Of a DNA stretch of 64,000 nucleotides, positions 17,706 to 27,680 are shown piece after piece. A model generated the notes under the pieces. The model saw nothing but the letters and a program-made list of their open reading frames with translations. It made no database searches and was not told where the DNA came from. How positions within the stretch are numbered: position 1 is the stretch's first letter; every line of letters begins with the position of its first letter. A program made the position numbers and the translations under genes. Origin of the DNA: Bacteroidales bacterium (lineage in GTDB: Bacteria; Bacteroidota; Bacteroidia; Bacteroidales; VadinHA17); the NCBI GenBank assembly GCA_009877105.1, contig WXFD01000043.1, positions 181,602 through 245,601 of the forward strand, written 5' to 3'.

Positions 17706-19466
17706 ATGACTATGAGAGGAAAAAAATTACTCCCTTTGTTTGTTCTGATTTGTGTAACCTGTATTCCCCCCGCTTTACCGCAGGTTAAGAATATAGTTGA
17801 CAATACAGATCTCAGGATAATAGATTCCCTTAATGCCAGGGGATTGCTGATGGTGTCTGATACGGGCAGAAGGGAGATCAGTTTATCATACGATCAGGCC
17901 CTAAGGTTTCTGCAAAAAAGCTATCAGCCTCATTTGTGGAAAAATATAAGGGATCCGTTCAGGTCTGCGATTGGTCAGGTAATTTTTGAAGCCTCAAATC
18001 CTCCGTTCGACTCTGCAAGGACTTACCTCATGAAATATCCTTACGATTCTATCAGGATAAAGCGTGATGAGTTTTACATATGGGAACCGGTAAGGTTCAG
18101 GGTACCTGTAAAAGTAAGCCCGGACATATCTGCTGAACAACCTGAAGAGACTGATACAGTGCGACTTGCTGCCAAGGCGGAAACGGTTGTCATGAAAGAT
18201 ACCACACTGATGGTGGTGGTTGACACACTGGATTATGTTACATCATCTCACAGGGATTTCCCCTTCCGCTATTATCGCTACCCTTTCCAGGGTGACTCAT
18301 TAAAAGCTGCCGTATCGGTCTTGCTTGATGCAATTGAAGCCCGTGATTCAAGCATTGTTTCCATTACCGGGATGTACAGCGGGAAGACAAACATATGGTT
18401 GAATTCGAAGTCGGACTTAATGGTGCGTTACTGGCTGAAAAATGACCTGAATGATTCGGTAACGGTATGGATTGGCAGCCCCGGGAGAAACACCATAGGC
18501 CTGTATCTTGAACAGGGGGTTATTTTCAGGCGGCCGCCCATGCAGGGGAATATTTCCGGGGCCAGGGTTAACGTTGAACAGCAGGATAAAACCAAACTTC
18601 AGGATATCAGGAAGATTGTGACCAAAGCTCAGTTATGGAAGTATCGGACAGAGGCAATTCTTGCATTGAATCAGGGTCTGCTCTCAAACTGGGTCAAGGG
18701 GGGGGAAAGCAATATTTCCACAGCTTTTGATGTTACCTGGTACGCTGATTACCTGAACAAGCCCTATCTGGTATCTTCCAATAACTTTGTCAGGCTGAAA
18801 TATGGATTGATTGCATCAACCCACAACGGAGTAAGAACCAATATCGACCTTTTTGAAACAAATTCCAAGTTGAATCACAAGGCATTCGGGAAATTCGATT
18901 TCAGTGCCACTGCCCTTTTCAAAACCCAGATAACGAAAGGTTATGACTATCCAAACGATTCGATTCCGGTTTCAAAATTCCTGAACCCGGCCACCCTGAC
19001 GCTAGGGCTGGGTCTCGACTATAAGCCCAACAAGCTTACATCAATCAATCTCTCACCATTGTCGTATAAGGGCACATTCGTTCCGGATACATCGATGATA
19101 GACCAGACGAAATACGGAGTGGCAAAGGACCGGAGATCAAAACATGAACCCGGCGCCAGCCTCCTGGTTTCGCATGAGTTTAAACCTTTGAAAACAGTTT
19201 CGGTAAAAAACAGGCTGCAGCTGTTTACCAATTATATCCACAATCCGCAGAATATCGATGTAGATTGGGAGATGATTGTGGTTGCCAGCCTGAACTGGTT
19301 TACGGATATCAGGCTGAACACTCATCTGATCTTTGATGATGACACCAGGACGCTGCTGTTTACCAGGGGAAAGGACCCGGTACTGGGGCCCGATGGCCTT
19401 CAGAAGAAAACAGCCAGGATCCAGTTCAAGGAACTCCTGGGGCTCTCTCTTGCATTCAGGTTCTGA
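17706..19466 (+). CDS. DUF3078 family outer-membrane protein
   Basis: Begins with a signal peptide (basic KK, then LLPLFVLICVTCIPPALP). Two regions follow: an N-terminal part to about residue 270 with no recognised fold, and a C-terminal part from WVKGGESNISTAFDVTW onward with alternating beta strands that ends in LAFRF, as outer-membrane beta barrels do. WxxGGxxN plus the barrel matches DUF3078, a Bacteroidota family of unknown function. The ATG at 17706 (or 17712) gives a compact signal peptide; GTG at 17688 is possible. Its end overlaps the convergent acetyltransferase-like gene by 11 bp. Confidence 0.75.
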   Translation: MTMRGKKLLPLFVLICVTCIPPALPQVKNIVDNTDLRIIDSLNARGLLMVSDTGRREISLSYDQALRFLQKSYQPHLWKNIRDPFRSAIGQVIFEASNPPFDSARTYLMKYPYDSIRIKRDEFYIWEPVRFRVPVKVSPDISAEQPEETDTVRLAAKAETVVMKDTTLMVVVDTLDYVTSSHRDFPFRYYRYPFQGDSLKAAVSVLLDAIEARDSSIVSITGMYSGKTNIWLNSKSDLMVRYWLKNDLNDSVTVWIGSPGRNTIGLYLEQGVIFRRPPMQGNISGARVNVEQQDKTKLQDIRKIVTKAQLWKYRTEAILALNQGLLSNWVKGGESNISTAFDVTWYADYLNKPYLVSSNNFVRLKYGLIASTHNGVRTNIDLFETNSKLNHKAFGKFDFSATALFKTQITKGYDYPNDSIPVSKFLNPATLTLGLGLDYKPNKLTSINLSPLSYKGTFVPDTSMIDQTKYGVAKDRRSKHEPGASLLVSHEFKPLKTVSVKNRLQLFTNYIHNPQNIDVDWEMIVVASLNWFTDIRLNTHLIFDDDTRTLLFTRGKDPVLGPDGLQKKTARIQFKELLGLSLAFRF

Positions 19467-20592
19467 TCGTTTTTTTGTAAATCCGGAATCTCTTTATGAG
19501 CTTACCGTTGAAAATTTCAAATTCAGCCCGCATTTTCTGATTTGATTCAACAATGAGATGGCTGTCGATAAATTCCATTTTATGCTTCAATCCTGATTCA
19601 AACATTCTTACAGCCATGAGAATGTCCAATCCCATGCCGCGAAACGATTTTTTTATCCCTCCCAGTACAAATATCAGTTTTTTCGATCTTTTAAAGGATC
19701 TCAATATCCGAATAAAGCCAAGGGGTAACAAGCGTCCTTTGGAAGCAATTATACCCTGGTTGAAATCGGGCAGGCCGATGATGAATGAAACAATTTCTCC
19801 ATCGTATTCAACTATTTTAATAAATTCAGGGTCAAGGACTGGCAGGTATTCACGGGCAAATTCCTGTTTATCTTCATCCGTCATGCTGATATAACCATAA
19901 TGTTCCGAGTAGGTTTCGTTCATCAGCTCGAGTCCCTGAATGATGTATGGTTTAATGTCTTTCCGGTTTCTGAACTCCACGATCCTGATCTTCCTGTTTC
20001 CAAGGATCCTCTCAAAGGCTTTCCGGTAAAAGGGAGGGTATTCTTCCGGTATGTCAATTACGTAGTTAACCAGATCGATGTCTTTTTCAAAACCTTCATT
20101 CTCAATCAGGCGGGGCATCCATGGAGAGTTATTGGCAGTAGCGATGATCGGAGGATAACCAAAACCTTCCACCTGGAATCCGTGGGGATCCTTTATGGAG
20201 AATCCCAGGGGTCCGATAATACGGTCAGCGCCTTTTTCCCTTGCCCAGATTTCAATTCTCTCAACTAGTGCGTGAACCACCTGGGGATCATCATAGGCAT
20301 CCATATAGCAGAAGCGGCAGCTTCTGTCGGTTTCCGCATCAGGATCCTTTCTCACAAGGGCAACCACCCTTCCGGCCGGAATACGATCCCTGTAGGCCAG
20401 CAGCAAGATGGAATGATAGTGCCTGAAATATCTGTTTCTGCTTTTGCTGAACAACTTCCGGTCGTCAGTGTACATGGTGGGAAGCCAGTTTTTTTCTGTC
20501 TTGTGTATTTTATGGGGAAGTGAAATGAACTTTTTCAGCTCACTTCTGCTAAGGACCTCCCTGACGATAATATGATCCATATTGACCAGCAT
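19456..20592 (-). CDS. GNAT-like N-acetyltransferase, function unknown
   Basis: A 378-residue soluble protein resembling the YghO-type family of GNAT-fold proteins common in Bacteroidota. The middle has MDAYDDPQVVHALVERIEIWAREKGADRIIGPLGFSIKDPHG, with the GPLGFS turn typical of these proteins; the C-terminal half has a second GNAT-like fold (FRGMGLDILMAVRMFESG, recalling the acetyl-CoA loop). Substrate unknown. It lies 29 bp downstream of the ubiA-like gene, in a likely pheT-ubiA-acetyltransferase transcript. Confidence 0.7.
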   Translation of the reverse strand: MLVNMDHIIVREVLSRSELKKFISLPHKIHKTEKNWLPTMYTDDRKLFSKSRNRYFRHYHSILLLAYRDRIPAGRVVALVRKDPDAETDRSCRFCYMDAYDDPQVVHALVERIEIWAREKGADRIIGPLGFSIKDPHGFQVEGFGYPPIIATANNSPWMPRLIENEGFEKDIDLVNYVIDIPEEYPPFYRKAFERILGNRKIRIVEFRNRKDIKPYIIQGLELMNETYSEHYGYISMTDEDKQEFAREYLPVLDPEFIKIVEYDGEIVSFIIGLPDFNQGIIASKGRLLPLGFIRILRSFKRSKKLIFVLGGIKKSFRGMGLDILMAVRMFESGLKHKMEFIDSHLIVESNQKMRAEFEIFNGKLIKRFRIYKKTIRT

Positions 20593-20621
20593 GTGAAATT
20601 AATATCATCAATTTAGCATGG

Positions 20622-21503
20622 TTATGCAGGATGCCTGATGATCAGATCGAGAATTGTGAATGTGGCAAAAAGAATGCTTGCATAGCCGTTGGTTGTCTGA
20701 AATGCATGTGTTACCCTTGAAAGATCATCAGGTCTGACAATCATATGCTGATAGGCAAGCAGGGCCGTAAAGGTTGCTGCACCGATCCAGTAAAAAATAC
20801 CTCCCATGCTTTTCAGGCCTGCGAATATCACCAGGATGAAAGTTGCAAAATGTATAAGGGAGGAGATTACAAGAGCCTTCTTTTTACCGGCCGCGGCCGG
20901 TATTGAGAACAGGCGGTTCTCCCTGTCGAACTCCTCATCAGGCAATGCATAAATTATGTCGAAACCGCTCACCCAGGTAATTACGATGAGTGAATATATA
21001 AGGGGCACGAGGCTGAACTGGCCGGTCACAGAAATATATGCCCCGATCGGTGCAAGACTCAATCCAAGGCCAAGTATGAAATGACACAACCAGGTGATCC
21101 TTTTGGTGAGGCTGTATCCCAGGATTATTGTCAGGGCCAGTGGTGCCAGGATAAGAGTGAGCCTGTTAATAAAGCCGGCTGTTATTATGAAAAGAAGACT
21201 GTTTGCAACAACAAATACGGTTGCAGATGAAGGGCTCACTTTTCCCGCAGGAATTTCCCGGCCAAGTGTGCGCGGATTAAGGGAATCATACTTTCTGTCG
21301 ACAAGCCTGTTAAATCCCATTGCTGCGCTCCTGGCAAAAATCATGCAAAGGATGATCAGGACAAGGAGCTTCACACTGAAAACATGATTCCTATCGCTCA
21401 CCGCGAGGGCAAAGCCGATAAGTGCAAATGGCATTGCAAAAACAGTATGACTGAATTTTACAAGGGACAAATACGTGGCGATCCGTTTAATAATGTTCTC
21501 CAT
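20622..21503 (-). CDS. UbiA family prenyltransferase (probably menaquinone pathway)
   Basis: An integral membrane prenyltransferase of 293 residues with 8-9 hydrophobic segments. The two Asp-rich motifs that bind Mg-prenyl diphosphate are NRLVDRKYDSLNPRT near residue 65 and DIIYALPDEEFDREN near 180. Such genes are often labelled 4-hydroxybenzoate octaprenyltransferase, but organisms of this kind make menaquinone rather than ubiquinone, so MqnP of the futalosine route is the more likely role. That is inference. It starts 38 bp after pheT. Confidence 0.82.
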   Translation of the reverse strand: MENIIKRIATYLSLVKFSHTVFAMPFALIGFALAVSDRNHVFSVKLLVLIILCMIFARSAAMGFNRLVDRKYDSLNPRTLGREIPAGKVSPSSATVFVVANSLLFIITAGFINRLTLILAPLALTIILGYSLTKRITWLCHFILGLGLSLAPIGAYISVTGQFSLVPLIYSLIVITWVSGFDIIYALPDEEFDRENRLFSIPAAAGKKKALVISSLIHFATFILVIFAGLKSMGGIFYWIGAATFTALLAYQHMIVRPDDLSRVTHAFQTTNGYASILFATFTILDLIIRHPA

Positions 21504-21541
21504 AATAAAGCAGGTCCTGTTGGTTTGGAGTCTGGGCAGTA

Positions 21542-23998
21542 CTATCTGATCTTTGCGTTCAGATCTTTTTCATACACTCTTATAAGATTATTCATAACCT
21601 TTTCAATAGATCTGTCAGTAAGTGTCTGATCGTCGTCCCTTAAAATAAAACTGACCGCATATGATTTTTTATTGTGACCAAGGCTTTCATTTTCATAAAC
21701 ATCAAATAATCCAACCTCTTTAAGCAGGCGTTGTTCCGTCTTAAATGCGAGCTCTCTTATTTGCGCGAAACGGATTTCTTTATCAACAAGAAGAGCCAGG
21801 TCGCGCCTGGCGGTGGGATATCTGGGCAGCTCCCTGAAGACGATCCTGCTGTTCCTGATAAGCTCCATAATCATATCCCATTCAAAATGAGTGTAGTAAA
21901 CATCCTGAGCGATATCGAAATATGTGAGATAATTTCTTGAGATCATTCCGGTCTCTGCAACAAGCATGTTATTGAAAAAGTAGGATGCGGATTCGGAAAA
22001 ATAGCTTTTATCGCTTTCGCCGGCAGTAAGCATTTCCGGTTTTATACCCAGTCGGATGAGGATCATTTCCGTAGCAGATTTTATATGGAAGAAATCAGAA
22101 GGGTTTGTCTTCTGGTTCCAGTTTTCCCTGCGAAAATTGCCGGTAATGAACAGATCAAGCGAGGTTTTTTCAATATAATCATCCGCTTCCGGAAACCCGT
22201 GAATATTGTCTTTCCTGAAGTAACAGTTGCCGAATTCATACAGCTTCAGATCCGGATTCTGCCGGTGTATATTCCATACGACAGAATTAAGTCCTCCGAA
22301 CAGGAGTGATTGCCTCATTGCATTCAGATCGGAACTTAGCGGATTGGCCAGCCTTACAAGGGTGTCGGAGTTAAAGTCAGGGTTATTCTCGTACCAGGAT
22401 GCCGGGTTGAGGGAGTTGCACATTATTTCTGTGAAGCCGTTGTCCGACAGGAGATCGGAAATTGTATTCACAACTTTCTCCTTATCAGGCTTTTCAATAT
22501 AAGTCAGCGTTGAATTGACATGAGAGCTGAATTGGACATTATTATATCCATAAATACGCAGAAGTTCTTCCACCACATCGGCTTCGCACTTTACATCAAC
22601 CTTATATGCTGGTATCTCGAGCAGCAGGGAGTCATTTTCCTCGTTCCTGACAATAATCTCGAGGAGTTCAAGTATTCTTTTTACAGTGCTCTTTTCAATT
22701 TTTTTCCCGATAAGCCTGTTGATATTGCTGTAATTTACTTCAATGAGTACATTCTGTATTTTATTGGGATAGATATCCACAATTTCCGAAGAGATATTTC
22801 CTCCTGCGATGTCCCTGATAAGCATAGCAGCTCTTTTGAGGGCCCAGTCAGTAATATTCGGGTCGGCGCCCCTTTCAAACCTGAATGATGCATCGGTTTG
22901 CAACCCGTGTCTTTTCGAGGTTTTTCTGATTGTAACCGGGTTGAAATAGGCACTTTCAAGAAATACATTCCTTGATTCGGATGTAATTCCCGACTTGATA
23001 CCCCCGAATACGCCTGCAATGCACATTCCTTCCGCGATATCGCATATCATAAGATCGCGTGATGACAGGCTCCGTTCAGTTTCGTCGAGAGTAACGAATT
23101 TCGTTTTGTCGGGAAGATTTTTTATTATGACCTTTTTTCCCCTGATCTGGTCAGCATCGAAAGCATGCAGTGATTGTCCGATTTCGTTCTGTACGAAATT
23201 GGTGATGTCGACTATGTTGTTTATGGGATTAAGGCCGATGGCTTTCAGGCGGTTTTTCAGCCATTCGGGCGATTCTCCTACCCTGATGTCGCTTATTGTG
23301 ATTCCCGTATACCTTGGGCAGTCAATCGGATTTTCAACTATGATGTCATAGGTATTGTTGGTGTTATCGGGTTTGAAGTCATCAACGGAAGGCAGCCTGG
23401 CTTTGAAGGTCTTGCCTGTATTGAGGCTGAGGTATGCAGCCAGATCGCGTGCCACACCGTAATGGGAACCGCTGTCAATCCTGTTTGGAGTGAGTCCGAT
23501 CACAAAAACCGTATCACTGATCACATTGAAATACTCCGCTGCAGGAGTCCCAGGCTTTGTATTGATGTCCAGCACCACGATTCCGGTATGATCATTTCCC
23601 AGGCCAAGTTCATCTTCTGCACAGATCATTCCTTCAGAGATCTCACCTCTTATTTTCGATTTTTTTATTTCAATGACCTTTTCATCCTGATATATAACAG
23701 CCCCTTCGGTTGCAACTGCAACTTTCTGTCCTGTTGCAACATTTGGTGCTCCGCATACGATGCGGAGCGGTTCACCCGATCCCACATCAACCGTTGTAAG
23801 GAAAAGCCTGTCGGCTCCGGGATGCCTGGTACAGGTCAGAACTTCTCCCACCACAATCTTCTTCATTCCTCCTCTGACGGATTCCCACTCTTCAATGCTT
23901 TCAATCTCAAGGCCAATATCTGTCAGAATTTCAGCAACCTTTTGCGGGGCCAGGTCTGTTGCGAGGTAATCTTTTAACCAGTTGTAAGAAATCTTCAT
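21542..23998 (-). CDS. pheT: Phenylalanine-tRNA ligase beta subunit
   Basis: Charges tRNA-Phe as an alpha2beta2 enzyme. All 818 residues fit the full-length bacterial form: KISYNWLKDYL at the N-terminus, the tRNA-binding domain (GEVLTCTRHPGADRLFLTTVDVG), the B3/B4 domain, the B5 domain near 400-480, and the C-terminal anticodon-binding domain beginning RYPTARRDLALLVD. pheS is not in the window, as is usual in Bacteroidota. A candidate promoter lies just upstream at 24027-24060. Confidence 0.96.
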   Translation of the reverse strand: MKISYNWLKDYLATDLAPQKVAEILTDIGLEIESIEEWESVRGGMKKIVVGEVLTCTRHPGADRLFLTTVDVGSGEPLRIVCGAPNVATGQKVAVATEGAVIYQDEKVIEIKKSKIRGEISEGMICAEDELGLGNDHTGIVVLDINTKPGTPAAEYFNVISDTVFVIGLTPNRIDSGSHYGVARDLAAYLSLNTGKTFKARLPSVDDFKPDNTNNTYDIIVENPIDCPRYTGITISDIRVGESPEWLKNRLKAIGLNPINNIVDITNFVQNEIGQSLHAFDADQIRGKKVIIKNLPDKTKFVTLDETERSLSSRDLMICDIAEGMCIAGVFGGIKSGITSESRNVFLESAYFNPVTIRKTSKRHGLQTDASFRFERGADPNITDWALKRAAMLIRDIAGGNISSEIVDIYPNKIQNVLIEVNYSNINRLIGKKIEKSTVKRILELLEIIVRNEENDSLLLEIPAYKVDVKCEADVVEELLRIYGYNNVQFSSHVNSTLTYIEKPDKEKVVNTISDLLSDNGFTEIMCNSLNPASWYENNPDFNSDTLVRLANPLSSDLNAMRQSLLFGGLNSVVWNIHRQNPDLKLYEFGNCYFRKDNIHGFPEADDYIEKTSLDLFITGNFRRENWNQKTNPSDFFHIKSATEMILIRLGIKPEMLTAGESDKSYFSESASYFFNNMLVAETGMISRNYLTYFDIAQDVYYTHFEWDMIMELIRNSRIVFRELPRYPTARRDLALLVDKEIRFAQIRELAFKTEQRLLKEVGLFDVYENESLGHNKKSYAVSFILRDDDQTLTDRSIEKVMNNLIRVYEKDLNAKIR

Positions 23999-24026
23999 CA
24001 GGAGTTTGAATAAAATATCAGGAATG

Positions 24027-24060
24027 CAAAAGTAAGCATTTTGGAAAAAGTAACTTCAAA
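24027..24060 (-). promoter_or_regulatory. Candidate promoter of pheT
   Basis: Minus strand: TTTG (24060-24057), 22-nt spacer, TACTTTTG (24034-24027). The spacer is one base longer than usual. The leader to the ATG at 23998 would be about 23 nt. Confidence 0.45.
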
Positions 24061-24144
24061 ATTCATCAAACTTTGGCATCGTCATTATGAACAGGATGCA
24101 ACCTGCAGGTTAATATTTTTTTCACGACCAGAATGGTATTTGCC

Positions 24145-24152
24145 TATATTTG
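24145..24152 (+). promoter_or_regulatory. Candidate -7 element of the surE-lpxB operon
   Basis: TATATTTG fits TAnnTTTG, 21 bp before the surE ATG. No exact -33 TTTG lies 19-21 nt upstream (a T-rich stretch ending in TTTC is there), so this is a half-match. Confidence 0.38.
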
Positions 24153-24173
24153 TAACCTATATAATATTAAATC

Positions 24174-24956
24174 ATGGTGGTGGAAAAAGGCGACAGACTG
24201 ATCTTGCTTACAAATGACGACGGATTGTACGCACCCGGACTGAGGGCGCTTCTCGAAGTAATGGAGGAGTTTGGAAAAGTGATACTTATTTCTACTGTTG
24301 AGGGCATGTCGGGAATGTCGCAGGCCCTGACCGTAAAAACACCTTTAAGGGTGAAGCTTCTGGAAGAAACCGGTTCCAGGAAAGTATATGCCTGCAACGG
24401 CACCCCGACCGACAGTATTAAACTGGCTGTAAACCAGCTTGCTGACAAGAAGCCCGACTGGGTAGTGTCGGGGATCAATCATGGTTCAAATGCCTCTGTA
24501 AGCGTGCTTTATTCAGGTACAATGGCTGCGGCCCTGGAAGGATGCCTTTACGGCATTCCTTCGGTCGGTTTTTCACTTTCAAGCTTTTCAAAAACAGCGG
24601 ACTTCTCACCATCCAAAAAATTTATAAGGATCATTATGATGCATCTGGTAAATGAATCCCTTCCGGACGGGATATGCCTTAATGTTAATATCCCCGCATT
24701 ACCGGAGGACCAGATCAGGGGCATCAGGGTATGCCGTCAGGCCAGGGGAAACTGGAAAGAAGAATTTGAAAAAAGAAGGGATCCCATGGGGAAAACCTAT
24801 TACTGGCTCACCGGTATGTTCAATAATCATGAGCCGGATGCAACGGATACCGACGAGTGGAACCTTTCAAATGGATATGTTTCGGTTGTTCCTGTTTCAG
24901 TTGATATGACTGCATATGGTTATATTGACACATTGAAGGAAAAATTCGGCAAATGA
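24174..24956 (+). CDS. surE: 5'/3'-nucleotidase SurE
   Basis: A 260-residue metal-dependent phosphatase that removes phosphate from nucleoside monophosphates. Signature segments are LLTNDDGLYAPGLRAL near the start (the two Asp bind metal), SGINHGSNASVSVLYSGTMAAALEG near residue 100, and SLPDGICLNVNIP. The stop overlaps the next start as ATGA, so it is translationally coupled to the small membrane protein and lpxB. Confidence 0.94.
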   Translation: MVVEKGDRLILLTNDDGLYAPGLRALLEVMEEFGKVILISTVEGMSGMSQALTVKTPLRVKLLEETGSRKVYACNGTPTDSIKLAVNQLADKKPDWVVSGINHGSNASVSVLYSGTMAAALEGCLYGIPSVGFSLSSFSKTADFSPSKKFIRIIMMHLVNESLPDGICLNVNIPALPEDQIRGIRVCRQARGNWKEEFEKRRDPMGKTYYWLTGMFNNHEPDATDTDEWNLSNGYVSVVPVSVDMTAYGYIDTLKEKFGK

Positions 24957-25252
24957 CCGGGACCGGGAAATATGACAAAACTCCTGTTGGTGCCTTAGCA
25001 GGTTTTATACTGCCACTGGTTGCGGCATTCCTATTCTGGTTTTTCTCCCCCGGCGACCTGAGCATCCCATCCTATTTCAGGAAAATTATAAGGGCCGATA
25101 TTCTTACCCATATTATGTCGCTGAGTGTTACCTGCAATCTGGTATTGTTCCTTGTATTCAACCGTCTCGACATGCTTCAGGCTTCAAGGGGCGTTCTTGG
25201 TATGACAATTGCCTGGGCAGTCCTAGTCTTTACGGTAAAATTCCTTTTATGA
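24953..25252 (+). CDS. Small membrane protein between surE and lpxB
   Basis: A 99-residue protein with three hydrophobic segments: about 14-31 (ALAGFILPLVAAFLFWF), 52-68 (HIMSLSVTCNLVLFLVF) and 80-98 (GVLGMTIAWAVLVFTVKFLL). No domain recognised. Both ends overlap the neighbouring genes by ATGA, so the three are tightly coupled. A link to lipid A synthesis at the inner membrane is suggested only by position. Confidence 0.75.
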   Translation: MTGTGKYDKTPVGALAGFILPLVAAFLFWFFSPGDLSIPSYFRKIIRADILTHIMSLSVTCNLVLFLVFNRLDMLQASRGVLGMTIAWAVLVFTVKFLL

Positions 25253-26403
25253 GATATTTTATTATAGCAGGGGAGAAATCAGGAGATCTTCACGGGGCCA
25301 ATCTTGTACGGGAACTTATTAAAGCCGACCCTGCAGCTGAAGTAGAATGCTGGGGAGGAGATCTTATGGAGGCTTCAGGTGCAAAGCTCTTAATGCATTA
25401 CAAAAATACAGCTTACATGGGCTTTGTTGAGGTATTGAAAAACCTGAGGGGTATAAGAAAGAATATCTCATTGTGCAAAAGTCAGATTATTTCATCAGGA
25501 CCCGATCTGTTGATATTGATTGACTATCCCGGCTTTAATCTCCGGATCGCTGAGTGGGCAAAAAAAAGCGGCTTCAGGGTTTTTTACTATATATCGCCCA
25601 AATTATGGGCCTGGAATGAAAAGCGGGTCAAAAAAGTGAAAAAGTACGTTGACAGGATGTATATCATTTTCCCGTTCGAAGAGACTTTTTATGACAAGCA
25701 TAATATCCGGGCCATATATTGCGGGAATCCGCTGCTTGATGAAACGGAGGTCAAACTGACCTCATTACCGGATAAAGACAAGTGCAAGAGATCTCTTGGC
25801 CTGGATGACAGGCCAGTTATTGCCCTGCTGGCCGGAAGCAGGAAAAGTGAGGTCAAACATATCCTCCCGAAAATGCTGGAAGTGATTCCTGACTTTAAAG
25901 ACTACCGGTTTATTGTTGCAGGAGTTAAGAATCTGCCCGAGACGCTGTATTCCGATGTGGCTGGCAGTTTGGATCTGCAGGTGATCAGGGACAGGACCTA
26001 TGAGATCCTTCATATTTCAGATGCCGCTCTGGTGGCATCAGGTACCGCCACGCTTGAGACTGCCCTTTTTGATGTTCCCCAGGTAGTATGCTTCAGGGGC
26101 GACTTATTATCAATGCTTATTGCCTGGATGGTAATAAGGGTGAAATACATTTCGCTTGTGAACCTGATTGCCGGTGAGGAAATTGTGAAAGAACTTGTGC
26201 AGTATTCACTGAACAGGAGAAACCTGGTACGGGAACTCAGCTCAATTCTCCCGGGCGGTCCGGGACGCAGAAAGATGCTTGATGGCTACAACAAGGTGAA
26301 AAAGATCCTGGGACCTTCCGGTGCATCCAGTAGGGCAGCTGAAGATATTGTAAAGACCCTCTCCGGATTCATGCGCGCGGGTAATGATCAATCTGTTGAC
26401 TGA
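25249..26403 (+). CDS. lpxB: Lipid-A-disaccharide synthase
   Basis: A GT19 glycosyltransferase joining UDP-2,3-diacylglucosamine and lipid X at the inner membrane, a core step of lipid A synthesis; it shows the organism has a Gram-negative outer membrane. The 384 residues begin FIIAGEKSGDLHGANLV and contain the family segments YYISPKLWAWNEKRVKK and, near residue 260, ALVASGTATLETALFDVPQVV. The start overlaps the preceding gene's stop. Confidence 0.95.
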   Translation: MRYFIIAGEKSGDLHGANLVRELIKADPAAEVECWGGDLMEASGAKLLMHYKNTAYMGFVEVLKNLRGIRKNISLCKSQIISSGPDLLILIDYPGFNLRIAEWAKKSGFRVFYYISPKLWAWNEKRVKKVKKYVDRMYIIFPFEETFYDKHNIRAIYCGNPLLDETEVKLTSLPDKDKCKRSLGLDDRPVIALLAGSRKSEVKHILPKMLEVIPDFKDYRFIVAGVKNLPETLYSDVAGSLDLQVIRDRTYEILHISDAALVASGTATLETALFDVPQVVCFRGDLLSMLIAWMVIRVKYISLVNLIAGEEIVKELVQYSLNRRNLVRELSSILPGGPGRRKMLDGYNKVKKILGPSGASSRAAEDIVKTLSGFMRAGNDQSVD

Positions 26404-26488
26404 CATTTAATATCTATTGAACGGCAAGATCATCATAAGTTCCATTTGCAGGTGATATGACGCCGGACGGGACATAATACTGAATGCA

Positions 26489-27637
26489 ATGCTAAGAGTC
26501 GTAATTTCAATACAGGTATTCCTGGCTTTTTTTGCACTTCAGGCTTCGGGCCAGGTTAAGATACGGCTGTTTGCAGCAAAACCCCTCCACTGGATCGTGT
26601 TTAATGTCAATGAAGGAAGTTACCGGCTGGATTTTTACGATGATGCCCCGATTTATCTGAAGAAAGGGGATAATGCGATCGTCTCATTTTACAATGGAAA
26701 AGTTGCAGTGAAGACCAAAGGTGACAGCGGTTTTACCTGCGATTCCATGGTATTTACAGGTCAGACCGGGCAAGACCTGTTTTCAGTGAGGGTTGGCAAT
26801 GAGCCGGCGACAGGCCGGATTTATGACGGCGATCTGCAATGCATTCACGATCTGGGTTTCCTGGTTTTGATAAATACCTGTAACATCGACAGGTATATTG
26901 CCGGTGTGGTGCAGGCAGAAGGAGGGACGGGAAAGAATATTGAATATATAAAAAGCCAGGCTTTGATTGCAAGGACCTATATGTACAGGTATTTGAACAA
27001 GCATATCATTGACGGGTACAATCTGTGTGATGGTACACATTGTCAGGCCTATATGGGTAATTCACAGGATCCTGCCATCAACAGGGCAGTTCTTGAGACA
27101 ACAGGGCTCGTGGTGCTGGGACGCGACAGCCTGCCAATAATGTCGGCATTTCATTCCAACTGCGGGGGTGAAACAGAGTCATCGGAGAATGTCTGGCTCT
27201 CGGGACAACCCTACCTTAAGAAAGTGGTTGATCCGTATTGTACAGGCTCGAGGAATGCAAAATGGACAAAAAGCATAACGGTTAAGGAATGGAAAGATTA
27301 CCTGAGAAACTCAGGATTCACTACACCCGAAGCGGGAAAACCTGACTTGAATTTCTCCCAGATTACGCGACAGAAAGACTACCGTACGGGATCGTTTTCA
27401 TTGCCATTCACAAAAATAAGGGATGATTTCAACTTGAAATCCTCTTTTTTTTCAGTCGTTCAGAGCGGTGATTCAATGATTTTCAGGGGAAAGGGTTACG
27501 GTCATGGTGTTGGCCTTTGCCAGGAGGGTGCCATGGTTATGGCCGCACAAGGAAAAAATTACAGGCAGATATTGCAGTTCTATTATTCCAATATCATTAT
27601 TTCCGACATCAGAAATGCCAAAAATCCGGCGCAGTAA
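26489..27637 (+). CDS. SpoIID/LytB domain protein (exported)
   Basis: 382 residues with an N-terminal signal peptide (LRVVISIQVFLAFFALQASG). The SpoIID/LytB region includes NIDRYIAGVVQAEGG near 135, IKSQALIARTYMYRYL, CDGTHCQAYMG near 185, and the C-terminal GKGYGHGVGLCQEGAMVMA. In sporulating Firmicutes SpoIID is a peptidoglycan lytic enzyme; Bacteroidota homologues occur without sporulation and probably act on cell-wall glycan or its amidase modifiers. It starts 85 bp after lpxB. Confidence 0.85.
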   Translation: MLRVVISIQVFLAFFALQASGQVKIRLFAAKPLHWIVFNVNEGSYRLDFYDDAPIYLKKGDNAIVSFYNGKVAVKTKGDSGFTCDSMVFTGQTGQDLFSVRVGNEPATGRIYDGDLQCIHDLGFLVLINTCNIDRYIAGVVQAEGGTGKNIEYIKSQALIARTYMYRYLNKHIIDGYNLCDGTHCQAYMGNSQDPAINRAVLETTGLVVLGRDSLPIMSAFHSNCGGETESSENVWLSGQPYLKKVVDPYCTGSRNAKWTKSITVKEWKDYLRNSGFTTPEAGKPDLNFSQITRQKDYRTGSFSLPFTKIRDDFNLKSSFFSVVQSGDSMIFRGKGYGHGVGLCQEGAMVMAAQGKNYRQILQFYYSNIIISDIRNAKNPAQ

Positions 27638-27680
27638 AAAAGTAAACGCTGTTGCAAATAATGAAAATGATGCCTGTTTT

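Noticed and set aside
23174..23977. A 267-codon plus-strand frame
   Set aside because: It is antisense to pheT, whose protein is unmistakable; no family match is visible in the frame.
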